A stretch of 8,384 bases of DNA from Nitrospinae bacterium CG22_combo_CG10-13_8_21_14_all_47_10 (GCA_002786505.1 PCTK01000197.1:1-8384); one strand, 5' to 3'. Shown: positions 1 through 7,499, counted from the stretch's first letter. Translations and numbers: made by a program. The notes: generated by a model from the sequence alone, not told the origin.

Positions 1-1
1 T

Positions 2-1747
2 TTTCAGTCGCGCCCCAATACTTTTCTGTGCCTGCCTTTTGTTATTTTTTATATTCATAAATATGTTTTTAAAACCTGGGAGCCTGAACGGCGATGGCAA
101 GGCTGGGGGATGTTTCTGGTTCCCTTGTCGATTTCGTTAATCCCCTTGCTGGTCCAGTGCTATCTGGTGCATGGCAGGTTTGTGTTTTTTGATTCCAGCG
201 GCTCTACGGCGTTCATGGCGGGGAATTTTATTGATTATGCCGGGGCGGGATTTGATTCGAACCTTTTGACCGCGTTTCAAAAAAAATACCAGATGGAAAA
301 CCTGTCCCCTGTAAATTTCATTTTTCAGCAGGTCATGATGGACCCTGTTGGTTTTTTGGCAATGATCGGCCGCAAGCTGTTTTTTTATTTCAACGATCTG
401 GAAGGGCCTTCAAACCTTTCCACTTATCTTTATCTCGAAAATTCCCGAATATTGCCGTTTCTGTTCAGCCACTTTTCCCTGTTTTCTGCTTTGGGGTTGA
501 TGGGAATTGTGCTGGCGATCCAGAAGAGAGAAAAGGTTTTTCTGTTGTATGCTTTTCTGGCAAGCCTTCTGCTTTCGGTTGTTATTTTCCATGTGGTGGC
601 CCGTTTCCGGGTTCCTTCCGCGCCATTCATGATCCTCTTTGCCGCTTATGCGGTGGGTCGGGCCTGCACTTGGTGGAGTCAAAAGCAATTCAAATTCATC
701 GCTGTGTTTGTGCTGGTCTTTGTGGTTTTATTCCATGGGTTGCGGGCTCCTGAAGGCTATACCAAAGTCCGTTTTGTGGATTATTGTAACTGGAGTTCGG
801 CCTATTTGACGGAAGAGAAATGGTTTGATGTGGACAAGGCCGAGACTTATGGCATCAAATGTCTGGAGGCGAAAAGGAAAATCAATGCGGAATTGGGAGT
901 GACCAATGTGAGTTTGGCTTCTGTTTATAAACTGTATTCTTCCTATTTAATTCAGCGGCAAGATGAAACAGCAGGCAAGATTTTGCTTCATGCTTTTTCC
1001 ATTGATCCGTTTGATTCTGAATTGTACAGGATGTATTCCGATTTCGAGGTAGGGCGCAATAATGCCAGATCGGCGATACGCTACCTTCAGGTCAGTCGCA
1101 TTGCGAATCCAAATGATGCGGCACCCTTACGGAGCCTTGTCCGGTTATATTATCAGGATAATAGTGATCCGGGCAGGTTGTTGGCGGCATTGAAGGTGGT
1201 ATTGCCTATGGAAAACAATTTGGGCATTGCTCAAAAGGTCAGGGACGAAATGGGTCGGCTGGAAAAATTGATTGACACAAAAAAGACTGCGACGAAAATT
1301 TCTGCTGAAAAAGCCAGGAAATATTTTTCCAGGGGGGAATGGCAAGCCGCCCTGGAAGAGTACGAAAAGCTAAATGCATTCAATGCTTCCGATGCCGCTC
1401 TTCTTATTGAGCAGGGAATGGGTTACGAGAATATGAATGATGAGGAAAAGGCATTGGATTCTTTTTATGATGCTTTGCTGGTCCAGGAAAAAAATCCTGA
1501 GTTGAATAAAAACCTGGGAAATTATTACCTGTCCGCCGGGAATCTGGTGCTGGCGATACTCCACTGGACGCGTTATCTGGAAACTTCACCGCAAAATGGT
1601 GAATATTTTTCGATTCAGAATCGGTTGCGGTTTTATTCGCAACAGTTGAGGATGAAGAATCTTCCGAAGCAAATTTTCGGCCTTTCAGGCGAACAAAACC
1701 GGCAACTCTATAAAATATACCGGAATATGAAAGTGCAATGGGGCTGA
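2..1747 (+). CDS. Partial membrane glycosyltransferase-like protein with C-terminal TPR region
   Basis: The reading frame is open from the left edge of the window to a TGA at 1745-1747, so the true start lies outside. The first ATG, at 110, is residue 37 of 581 visible residues and falls inside a membrane region, so it is unlikely to be the start. Hydrophobic segments lie at about residues 8-22, 37-56, 150-173, 179-199, 206-222 and 232-247. A short basic turn, RFRVPSAP at 201-208, sits between two of them; an Arg/Pro turn like this before the last helices is common in GT39/ArnT-type lipid-linked sugar transferases. From about residue 255 the protein is soluble and helical with TPR-like spacing, clearest at about 440-550 (for example KARKYFSRGEWQAALEEYEK). 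The catalytic N-terminal loops with acidic residues are not visible, so glycosyltransferase activity is an inference; an O-antigen ligase-like or other polytopic protein with TPRs is the alternative. The next gene probably has its own promoter. Confidence 0.6.
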   Translation, partial: FQSRPNTFLCLPFVIFYIHKYVFKTWEPERRWQGWGMFLVPLSISLIPLLVQCYLVHGRFVFFDSSGSTAFMAGNFIDYAGAGFDSNLLTAFQKKYQMENLSPVNFIFQQVMMDPVGFLAMIGRKLFFYFNDLEGPSNLSTYLYLENSRILPFLFSHFSLFSALGLMGIVLAIQKREKVFLLYAFLASLLLSVVIFHVVARFRVPSAPFMILFAAYAVGRACTWWSQKQFKFIAVFVLVFVVLFHGLRAPEGYTKVRFVDYCNWSSAYLTEEKWFDVDKAETYGIKCLEAKRKINAELGVTNVSLASVYKLYSSYLIQRQDETAGKILLHAFSIDPFDSELYRMYSDFEVGRNNARSAIRYLQVSRIANPNDAAPLRSLVRLYYQDNSDPGRLLAALKVVLPMENNLGIAQKVRDEMGRLEKLIDTKKTATKISAEKARKYFSRGEWQAALEEYEKLNAFNASDAALLIEQGMGYENMNDEEKALDSFYDALLVQEKNPELNKNLGNYYLSAGNLVLAILHWTRYLETSPQNGEYFSIQNRLRFYSQQLRMKNLPKQIFGLSGEQNRQLYKIYRNMKVQWG

Positions 1748-1783
1748 TATACTGGGCTCTGGAGCCACATCCAAAACAAACCG

Positions 1784-1813
1784 TTGATCCTGCATGGGTT
1801 CCCGTCCTATAAT
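1784..1813 (+). promoter_or_regulatory. Candidate sigma-70 promoter of hemE
   Basis: TTGATC at 1784-1789 and a perfect TATAAT at 1808-1813 are separated by 18 bases. The -35 box matches the TTGACA consensus at four of six positions. Transcription would start near 1820, giving a leader of about 108 bases before the hemE ATG. The site lies just after the stop of the membrane protein gene, in the right place for a hemE-hemH promoter. It was found by eye, so the call is provisional. Confidence 0.4.
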
Positions 1814-1846
1814 CAATAAATTTTCTGCTGACACGGGAGCAAATGC

Positions 1847-1865
1847 GGGAGCTTTTTAAGCTTCC
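1847..1865 (+). other. Stem-loop in the hemE leader
   Basis: GGGAGCTT (1847-1854) pairs with AAGCTTCC (1858-1865) around a TTT loop, giving eight base pairs including one G-U. No T-run follows, so it is not a standard intrinsic terminator. It lies downstream of the candidate promoter and 62 bases before the hemE ATG. A second copy of GGGAGC at 1835-1840 offers competing pairing with the same 3' arm. It may affect mRNA stability or translation of hemE; no known riboswitch class is recognised. Confidence 0.4.
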
Positions 1866-1927
1866 AATGCTATTTGTTCGCCAGCAAGAGTTATGGCTCA
1901 TTATTTCCCTCTTTTTTGAACAGGTTT

Positions 1928-2959
1928 ATGGAAAATTCAAGTGAATACCGTTTTATAAAAGCCTGCCGGGGCGAACCGGTTGATAAAACCCCGGTATGGT
2001 TCATGCGTCAGGCGGGCCGGTATATGAAGGCTTACCGGGATCTTAAGGAGAAACATACTTTCCTGGAATTGTGCAAAAACCCGGAATTGGCATGCGAGGT
2101 CACATTACAACCTCTGGAGGTGCTGGGGGTGGATGCGGCGATAATTTTTGCTGATATTCTTCTTCCCTTGGAACCGATGGGGACGGGTTTGGAGTTTTCA
2201 GCGGGGGATGGTCCCGTGATCCCGCGTCCGGTGAAGGATAGAAAAGCCGTTGAAAAACTTATGCCGGTAAATGTGGAAGAGCAGTTGGGTTTTGTTGCTG
2301 ACGCGATCCGTTTGGTCAGGAAGGAAATCAATATTCCCTTGATCGGTTTTGCCGGAGCTCCGTTTACCTTATGCAGTTATATGATAGAGGGAGGGAAGTC
2401 GAGGGATTTCACGACCACTAAACTGATGATGTATGAGGCCCCCGATGTGTGGGAACAGTTGATGGACAAGGTCTGCACCATGCTGGTGGATTATTTGAAA
2501 CTGCAGGTTTCTGCCGGGGCTCAGGCTCTCCAGATATTCGACAGTTGGGTCGGGTGTTTAGGGCCGGTTGATTATGAAAAATATATTCTTCCTTATTCCC
2601 GCCGTGTTTTTGAGGGACTCAAAGATACGGGTGTCCCTGTCATTAATTTCAGTACTGGAACCTCCACGATGCTTGACCTGGTGCAAAAGGCCGGTGGGGA
2701 TGTTGTCAGTTTTGACTGGCGAATCCAGATGGATACTGCGCGAACCATTTTGGGAAAAGAGCAGACAGTACAGGGCAATCTCGACCCGGTTACGCTTTTT
2801 GGTCCTTTACCGCTGATTCAAGAACGGGTTCATGACATTCTCAAACGTGCTGGCAGTCAAGGGCATATCTTCAACCTGGGGCATGGTATTCTGCAACACA
2901 CCCCGGTAGAGCACGTCAAGGCAGTGGTAGACATGGTCCATGAATACCAGCATGAATGA
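1928..2959 (+). CDS. hemE: Uroporphyrinogen decarboxylase
   Basis: HemE removes the four acetate carboxyls of uroporphyrinogen III to give coproporphyrinogen III in the cytoplasm, the branch that leads to haem. The 343 residues match the usual family length. The N-terminal signature PVWFMRQAGRY is at residues 22-32, with the substrate-binding arginines R27 and R31. The active-site aspartate is D76 in IIFADIL. The second signature, GFAGAPFTLCSY, begins at 140. FDWR is at 262-265, QGNLDP follows, and the conserved histidine is H319 in NLGHGI. The motif after it reads LQHTP, where many family members have LPETP or similar. I chose the ATG at 1928 because homologues begin close to the KACRGE motif; a TTG at 1874 would add 18 poorly fitting residues. 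The Shine-Dalgarno sequence is weak (AGG only). The 3' end overlaps hemH, which indicates one operon. Confidence 0.96.
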   Translation: MENSSEYRFIKACRGEPVDKTPVWFMRQAGRYMKAYRDLKEKHTFLELCKNPELACEVTLQPLEVLGVDAAIIFADILLPLEPMGTGLEFSAGDGPVIPRPVKDRKAVEKLMPVNVEEQLGFVADAIRLVRKEINIPLIGFAGAPFTLCSYMIEGGKSRDFTTTKLMMYEAPDVWEQLMDKVCTMLVDYLKLQVSAGAQALQIFDSWVGCLGPVDYEKYILPYSRRVFEGLKDTGVPVINFSTGTSTMLDLVQKAGGDVVSFDWRIQMDTARTILGKEQTVQGNLDPVTLFGPLPLIQERVHDILKRAGSQGHIFNLGHGILQHTPVEHVKAVVDMVHEYQHE

Positions 2960-3881
2960 TTCTTCACTGACCGGTGTTTTCCTTATGGCGCACGGGGCTC
3001 CCGAATCTGTCGAGGATATCCCGCAATATTTGAGAAACATCCGCGGTGGAACTGAGTCCACTCCAGAAACCATCCAAATTATTCGTGACCGCTATGAGCA
3101 AATCGGCGGGAAATCTCCCCTGCGGGAAATTACCGAGGAATTGTGTGCCCGGCTGGAATCATTTTTAAACCAGCAGGGGCCGCAGTTTAAAGTCTACTGC
3201 GGGATGCGCAACTGGAGTCCTTATATCCGTGATGAAGTAAAAAGGATGAAGGAAGATGGGGTGGAAAAAGTAGTGGCGTTTTGCCTGGCCCCGCAATTCA
3301 GCACCTGGAGTACGCGTTTGTATTTCAATGTTTTTAAGGAAGCGTTGAAAAATTGCGATGCAGAGAATTTAGATGTGCGCTACATTGGTAGCTGGGCGGA
3401 CCACCCCCTTCTTATTGACGCGTTTGAAGAAAAATACCGGGCGGCCCTTGAAAAACTGGGACCGAATGCGGAAGAAGCGGTTTATACAATTTTCACGGCG
3501 CATAGTATTCCCGCCGAGTCCATTGAATTTGGCGATCCCTATCCGGAAGAGTTTGCCAAAACAGTCCAGAAGCTCGTAGAACGGGTCCAACCGAAACACT
3601 GGTTCAAAGCTTACCAGAGTCAGGGGATGATACCGATTCCCTGGTTGGGGCCGACGGTAGAGTCGGTTTTGGATAAGATTGCAAAGCGGGGCTCGAAAAC
3701 AGTGTTAATGGTTCCCGTCGGTTTTGTTTGTGATCATGTGGAAATCTTGTTCGATATTGATATAGAATTTAATAAATATGCCAGTGAGCGGCAACTGAGT
3801 TTGCACCGCACCGAATCGTTGAATCTTTCCCCGACATTTATTGAGGCACTGGCATCCGTAACCTGGGAAAACCTGGTTTAG
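2940..3881 (+). CDS. hemH: Ferrochelatase (protoporphyrin or coproporphyrin type)
   Basis: Ferrochelatase inserts Fe2+ into a porphyrin at the end of haem synthesis. The 313-residue length is close to that of the Bacillus subtilis enzyme. Visible family features are LMAHGAPES at 15-23, DRYEQIGGKSPL, LAPQFSTWS, the catalytic histidine H188 in FTAHSIP, GDPYP, the QSQG..PIPWLGP segment, and the second active-site residue E268 in PVGFVCDHVEILFDID. The overall pattern is closer to Bacillus-type and eukaryotic enzymes than to the Escherichia coli one. There is no C-terminal cysteine cluster that would suggest an iron-sulphur centre. H18 occupies the place of Tyr13 of the B. subtilis enzyme, by alignment from memory. 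Start candidates are ATG 2940 and the in-frame ATG 2952; both lie inside the end of hemE (overlaps of 20 and 8 bases) and neither has a good ribosome binding site, which suggests translational coupling. Whether the substrate is coproporphyrin III or protoporphyrin IX cannot be decided here. Confidence 0.93.
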   Translation: MNTSMNDSSLTGVFLMAHGAPESVEDIPQYLRNIRGGTESTPETIQIIRDRYEQIGGKSPLREITEELCARLESFLNQQGPQFKVYCGMRNWSPYIRDEVKRMKEDGVEKVVAFCLAPQFSTWSTRLYFNVFKEALKNCDAENLDVRYIGSWADHPLLIDAFEEKYRAALEKLGPNAEEAVYTIFTAHSIPAESIEFGDPYPEEFAKTVQKLVERVQPKHWFKAYQSQGMIPIPWLGPTVESVLDKIAKRGSKTVLMVPVGFVCDHVEILFDIDIEFNKYASERQLSLHRTESLNLSPTFIEALASVTWENLV

Positions 3882-3953
3882 CCGCAGATAGCAATGGTTC
3901 CAAGGGCCGAGTGAACATTTTCCTGAAAAATTAAAACATTGCAATCAGCCGTT

Positions 3954-3958
3954 GGAGG
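3954..3958 (+). promoter_or_regulatory. Ribosome binding site fixing the TTG start of the helicase
   Basis: GGAGG lies six bases before TTG 3965. The reading frame has a TAA at 3932-3934 and no ATG between it and the helicase motifs, so this site decides the start. Confidence 0.75.
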
Positions 3959-3964
3959 CACCCC

Positions 3965-6166
3965 TTGAGTTTTGAAAATTTAAATCCCCAGCAATTGCAG
4001 GCCGTGCGCCATAGTGAGGGCCCACTGATGGTGGTGGCGGGCGCAGGCTCCGGGAAAACACGTGTCATCACCTGCCGAATCGCCAATTTGATTAAGGAGA
4101 AGGGGTTTTCTCCCGAAAGTATTCTGGCAATTACTTTTACCAATAAAGCCGCCGGGGAGATGAAAGAACGCGTCCGTAACATGCTGGACCTTCGTGGAGC
4201 TTCCCCCTGGATCAGCACCTTTCATTCTTTTTGTCTGAGAATCTTGAGAAAGCATATTTCGGAGTTGGGTTTCTCCAATGATTTTGCAGTCTACGATGCC
4301 CAAGACCAGTTGACCCTGATCAAACAGTGCATGAAGGCGGCGGAAATCAATACGGATGCCTTCCCCCCCAAAACCCTTCTCAATTTCATCAGCGGGTTCA
4401 AAAATGATTTCCTCATGCCTGAAGATTTGAAGCCGGACGAGATGACTTATGGGAACCAACTCAAGGCGGTGGGCCTTTATCCCGTTTACCAGTCTGCCCT
4501 GAAAAAAAATAATGCTTTGGACTTTGACGATTTACTGGTTTTTGCAGGCAGGTTGTTTCAGGAGGTCCCTTCGCTCAGGGTTCATTACAATAATAAGTTT
4601 CAGCATATTCTGGTTGATGAATTTCAGGACACCAATGCAGTTCAATACCGGCTGGTACGCTTGCTGTCTCAATCGCACAGCAACATATGCGTTGTCGGTG
4701 ATGATGATCAGAGTATTTACCGTTGGCGAGGGGCAAACATAGAAAATATTTTGAAATTTGAAAATGATTACCCCGGAACAACGGTGATCAAACTTGAGGA
4801 AAATTACAGGTCGACGCAGAATATTTTAAATGCGGCGGGAAGCGTGGTGAAAGAGAACAGAAACCGGAAAGATAAAACATTGTGGACGCAAAATGAAACA
4901 GGCTCACCGGTACTGTGCTATAGGGCTAAAGATGAAATGGACGAGTCGGAATTTGTTTGCGAAAAAATCCAGGAACTGAACCGTAACGAAGGTTTTAGCT
5001 TTAACGATATGGCAATTCTTTACCGCACCAATGCTCAGTCCCGGGTGCTGGAGGACGTGCTAAGGAGAAACGGGCTTCCTTATCAGGTGATAGGAGGACT
5101 GCGTTTTTATGAAAGAAAAGAAATCAAGGATGTGTTGGCGTATATGCGGGTGGTTTTGAACCCGAATGATTCTGTTTCCTTAAAGCGGATCATCAATGTT
5201 CCTGTTAGAGGGATTGGCAAGACCTCACTCGAAAAAGTGGAGGAATATTGCAGGGAAAAAGGGATAACACTTCTGGAGGGATTGCGTGATAACGGACAGT
5301 TGAGATTGACAGCTCCCTCTGCAGGCAAGAAGATTGCCCAGTTTTTGCAGATCATTGATGACTTGGGCGCCATTTTCAGGCAGGGGAATCCCCTTGAGCT
5401 TTTAACTGAGGTGATAGACCGGTCGGGATATGGAGAAATGTTGAAAAAAGAGGATACCCGTGAAAGTAAAGGGCGAATCGAAAACTTGAATGAATTGTTT
5501 TCGGCGGTGGAGCAGTCCATTGAGAATGGGAAAGGTTCCTTGCGGGAATTTTTGGACTCTGCCGCTCTGGTGGCGGATTTGGACAACCTTGATGATGAGC
5601 GCGGGGTTCTTCCGTTGATGACCCTGCACACCTGCAAAGGGTTGGAATTTTCTTCGGTGTTTTTGGTGGGTATGGAAAATGGACTCCTTCCCCATGCCAG
5701 TTCGATGTCGGACCCAGAGGAATATGAAGAAGAGAGAAGGCTATGCTATGTGGGTTTTACCCGAGCCCGGAAAAAACTGTTTGTCACCCATGCCCGGCAA
5801 CGGAGAATCTATGGAAATATCTTTAATTACAAGCCTTCGGATTTCCTGCTTTCTATTCCCGATGAAGTTATGGTACGTGAATCCAGCGGGTTTAGTATTG
5901 AAACGGCACCTCAATTTGGCCGTAAATTTGGGGGCAGTCGTGATGTAGCTTCTTCCTACTCAGAACAAGGAGACGATGCCTATTCGATTGGAACCAGGGA
6001 CGGCGCTTATTCAATCGGGACAAAAGTTTTGCACGCGAAGTTTGGATCGGGCATAGTTATCAACCTTTCAGGTAATGAAGAAAATTTAAACCTGGAAGTG
6101 TTTTTCAAAGGCCCGCATGGGAAAAAAAAGCTCTCGGCCAGCCACGCCAAACTGATTGTTCTTTAA
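3965..6166 (+). CDS. uvrD: ATP-dependent DNA helicase UvrD/PcrA family (SF1A)
   Basis: This is a 3'-5' DNA helicase of nucleotide excision repair, mismatch repair and replication-transcription conflict resolution. At 733 residues it has the full family length. Motifs in order: Q motif NPQQLQAV near residue 7; Walker A GAGSGKT at 26-32; Ia ITFTNKAAGEM; Ib STFHSFCLRIL; II VDEFQDTN with D218 and E219; III VVGDDDQSIYRWRGA; IV LEENYRST; V HTCKGLEFSSVF; VI YVGFTRARK with R600. The last 50 residues, from about 684, form the Tudor-like tail of UvrD/PcrA (VLHAKFGSGIV, then basic K and L positions), which binds RNA polymerase in studied members. This tail argues against Rep. UvrD and PcrA cannot be told apart here. 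The start is TTG, backed by GGAGG. The 83-base gap after hemH has no strong promoter or terminator, so read-through from hemEH is likely. The gene converges on hflX. Confidence 0.96.
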   Translation: MSFENLNPQQLQAVRHSEGPLMVVAGAGSGKTRVITCRIANLIKEKGFSPESILAITFTNKAAGEMKERVRNMLDLRGASPWISTFHSFCLRILRKHISELGFSNDFAVYDAQDQLTLIKQCMKAAEINTDAFPPKTLLNFISGFKNDFLMPEDLKPDEMTYGNQLKAVGLYPVYQSALKKNNALDFDDLLVFAGRLFQEVPSLRVHYNNKFQHILVDEFQDTNAVQYRLVRLLSQSHSNICVVGDDDQSIYRWRGANIENILKFENDYPGTTVIKLEENYRSTQNILNAAGSVVKENRNRKDKTLWTQNETGSPVLCYRAKDEMDESEFVCEKIQELNRNEGFSFNDMAILYRTNAQSRVLEDVLRRNGLPYQVIGGLRFYERKEIKDVLAYMRVVLNPNDSVSLKRIINVPVRGIGKTSLEKVEEYCREKGITLLEGLRDNGQLRLTAPSAGKKIAQFLQIIDDLGAIFRQGNPLELLTEVIDRSGYGEMLKKEDTRESKGRIENLNELFSAVEQSIENGKGSLREFLDSAALVADLDNLDDERGVLPLMTLHTCKGLEFSSVFLVGMENGLLPHASSMSDPEEYEEERRLCYVGFTRARKKLFVTHARQRRIYGNIFNYKPSDFLLSIPDEVMVRESSGFSIETAPQFGRKFGGSRDVASSYSEQGDDAYSIGTRDGAYSIGTKVLHAKFGSGIVINLSGNEENLNLEVFFKGPHGKKKLSASHAKLIVL
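5978..6025 (+). repeat. Imperfect 27-base tandem duplication in the helicase gene
   Basis: Bases 5978-5998 encode AYSIGTR and 6005-6025 encode AYSIGTK, a period of nine codons (residues 672-678 and 681-687). Five of the seven codons differ only in their third base, plus an R/K change, so the duplication is old and kept at protein level rather than being a recent slippage product. The second copy is the normal entry strand of the Tudor-like tail; the first lies in the flexible linker before it. Confidence 0.6.
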
Positions 6167-6173
6167 GAGAACA
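6157..6173. terminator. Small stem-loop at the convergent helicase/hflX junction
   Basis: TGTTCT (6157-6162) pairs with AGAACA (6168-6173) around a five-base loop containing the helicase stop codon. The six pairs are fully complementary, so the hairpin can form in either transcript. No T-run follows on either strand, so it is only a weak candidate for a shared termination or 3' end stabilising element. Confidence 0.2.
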
Positions 6174-6192
6174 GGGTCGATAAGAGTGCGTG

Positions 6193-7482
6193 TTAAGCAG
6201 GCCCTATAGATCGCTTTAAAATGGATTCCAGTTTGGCCTTTGCTCTCTGAGCAAGCCTTAAGCTTAATGTGATCCCGGTGGGGTTATAATCCTCTTTCAA
6301 TACCAGAGCGTGTTTGCGTATAGCCTGAATGAGATTGGCTTGAGAATGTTCAAGCTCGAGGCGGTAGGGAGCCAGGTTTTTCTCATAGTAAAAAACTATT
6401 TTTTCGCGCAGTTCTTCAATACCTGCCTCTGTTTTGCAGGAAATACCAATTGCAGAAGGATATGTGTTAAGGGCACGATCCAGAATTTCGATATCCGGCA
6501 AGGCATCAATTTTATTGAAGGCGATGATAATGTCAATATCGTTTACGCCCATTTCCCTGAGAAGGTCATCGGCAGTGCGCATCTGCTGGGCATATTCACA
6601 ATGACTGATATCCACCACATGAATCAACAGGTCCGCGTCACGCACTTCGTCCAAAGTGCTTTTAAAAGAGGCGACAAGATCATGAGGCAATTTGCTGATC
6701 AGTCCTACAGTGTCTGAGATCAGTACTGGGTAGGGAAAGTTTTTCTTTATCTTTCGAACGGTTGCGTCAAGGGTGGCGAAGAGTTTGTTCTCGACCAGAG
6801 TATCGGCACCTGTCAGGCAATTCATCAATGTAGATTTTCCCGCATTGGTATAACCGACCAACGCCACTTTATAAGCTTCCTCCCGGTTTTTTCTCTGGGT
6901 CTTTTTTTCTTTGTCGATTTGAACCAGTTTCTTCTCCAGCTTGTGGATTTCATTGCGGATCATTCGCCGGTCCAGTTGGATCTGCGTTTCACCCACGTCT
7001 TTCATTCCAATTCCACCACGTTGCCGGGAAAGGTGACCCCACATCCCGGTAAGGCGGGGAAGGGCATATTTCATCCTTGCTAACTCAACCTGGGTTTTTG
7101 CTTCCCGGGTTCGGGCATGATCGCTGAAAATTTCCAGAATAACCCAGGGGCGGTCCATGACACGGCATTTGAGAATTTTTTCCAATTCCCGGTTTTGCCG
7201 GGGTGACAGTTCTTCATCAAAAATGACTACTTCGGGGTTATGGTGCTCGACGGCTTGCGCGAGTTCTTCCGCTTTTCCACTACCCAAAAAGGTTTTAGGG
7301 GTGATTTTTGCCAAGCGCTGGGTTAACGTGGCGACTGGCTCATAATTAGCAGTGGTTGCAAGGCCTTTCAGTTCTTCCAGCGAAATTTCAGCGGAGGAAG
7401 AGCCCGGCATGCTAACCCCAACCAATATGGCCTTTGGTTTTGAGGTCTGGGAATTAATGTGGATCGAGGTTTCGGATTTCAT
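6193..7482 (-). CDS. hflX: Ribosome-associated GTPase HflX
   Basis: HflX is a GTPase of the Obg-HflX group that binds the 50S subunit and rescues or splits stalled ribosomes under stress in studied bacteria. The 429 residues match the family. The N-terminal HflX domain shows the SLEELKGLATTA segment, the LGSGKAEEL strand-turn and the FDEELSPRQNRELEK helix. The glycine-rich loop starts at G156, then comes a charged coiled-coil linker, then the G domain: G1 GYTNAGKST at 210-218, G2 LFATLDATVR, G3 DTVG at 257-260, G4 NKID at 323-326, G5 SCK. The loop reads GGIGMKDVGETQ, where the usual pattern is GG-G-RG-GE; the departure is noted as a finding. The start is ATG 7482 with no Shine-Dalgarno sequence before it. 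It follows the cyclic-nucleotide-binding gene by 94 bases on the same strand and ends 26 bases from the helicase stop. An hflK/hflC or hfq neighbour, seen in enterobacteria, is absent. Confidence 0.95.
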   Translation of the reverse strand: MKSETSIHINSQTSKPKAILVGVSMPGSSSAEISLEELKGLATTANYEPVATLTQRLAKITPKTFLGSGKAEELAQAVEHHNPEVVIFDEELSPRQNRELEKILKCRVMDRPWVILEIFSDHARTREAKTQVELARMKYALPRLTGMWGHLSRQRGGIGMKDVGETQIQLDRRMIRNEIHKLEKKLVQIDKEKKTQRKNREEAYKVALVGYTNAGKSTLMNCLTGADTLVENKLFATLDATVRKIKKNFPYPVLISDTVGLISKLPHDLVASFKSTLDEVRDADLLIHVVDISHCEYAQQMRTADDLLREMGVNDIDIIIAFNKIDALPDIEILDRALNTYPSAIGISCKTEAGIEELREKIVFYYEKNLAPYRLELEHSQANLIQAIRKHALVLKEDYNPTGITLSLRLAQRAKAKLESILKRSIGPA

Positions 7483-7493
7483 GAGTTGAACAG

Positions 7494-7499
7494 ATTATA
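7494..7499 (-). promoter_or_regulatory. Possible -10 box of a nearly leaderless hflX promoter
   Basis: On the minus strand a perfect TATAAT ends 11 bases before the hflX ATG, so a transcript from it would carry only about four leader bases. This fits the absence of a Shine-Dalgarno sequence. No good -35 box sits 16-18 bases upstream, and there is no TG extension, so chance occurrence in an AT-rich gap is possible. Confidence 0.25.

Noticed and set aside
1754..1765. GGCTCTGGAGCC near-palindrome after the membrane protein gene as a terminator
   Set aside because: Only four pairs with a four-base loop can form, and no T-run follows.
1794..1859. A 21-codon ORF starting at ATG 1794 in the gap before hemE
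   Set aside because: It has no Shine-Dalgarno sequence, and its ATG lies upstream of the predicted -10 box, so it would not be on the hemE transcript.
1404..1901. A 165-codon open frame on the minus strand across the end of the membrane protein gene and the hemE leader
   Set aside because: It lies antisense to the well-supported TPR region, has no recognisable domain, and its composition (many S, R, F and P) is typical of a shadow frame.
1874..1927. An N-terminal extension of HemE from TTG 1874
   Set aside because: The added 18 residues do not resemble HemE N-termini, and the ATG at 1928 places the KACRGE motif at the usual distance from the start.
3891..3942. Inverted repeat GCAATG/CATTGC in the hemH-helicase gap
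   Set aside because: The arms are six bases with a 40-base loop and no T-run; this is expected by chance.
6173..6205. AGGGTC/GGCCCT pairing between the helicase stop and the hflX stop
   Set aside because: The stem is six pairs including a wobble, with a 21-base loop and no T-run; a poor terminator.
6310..6717. A 135-codon plus-strand open frame inside hflX
   Set aside because: It is antisense to the HflX G domain and has no domain or binding site of its own.
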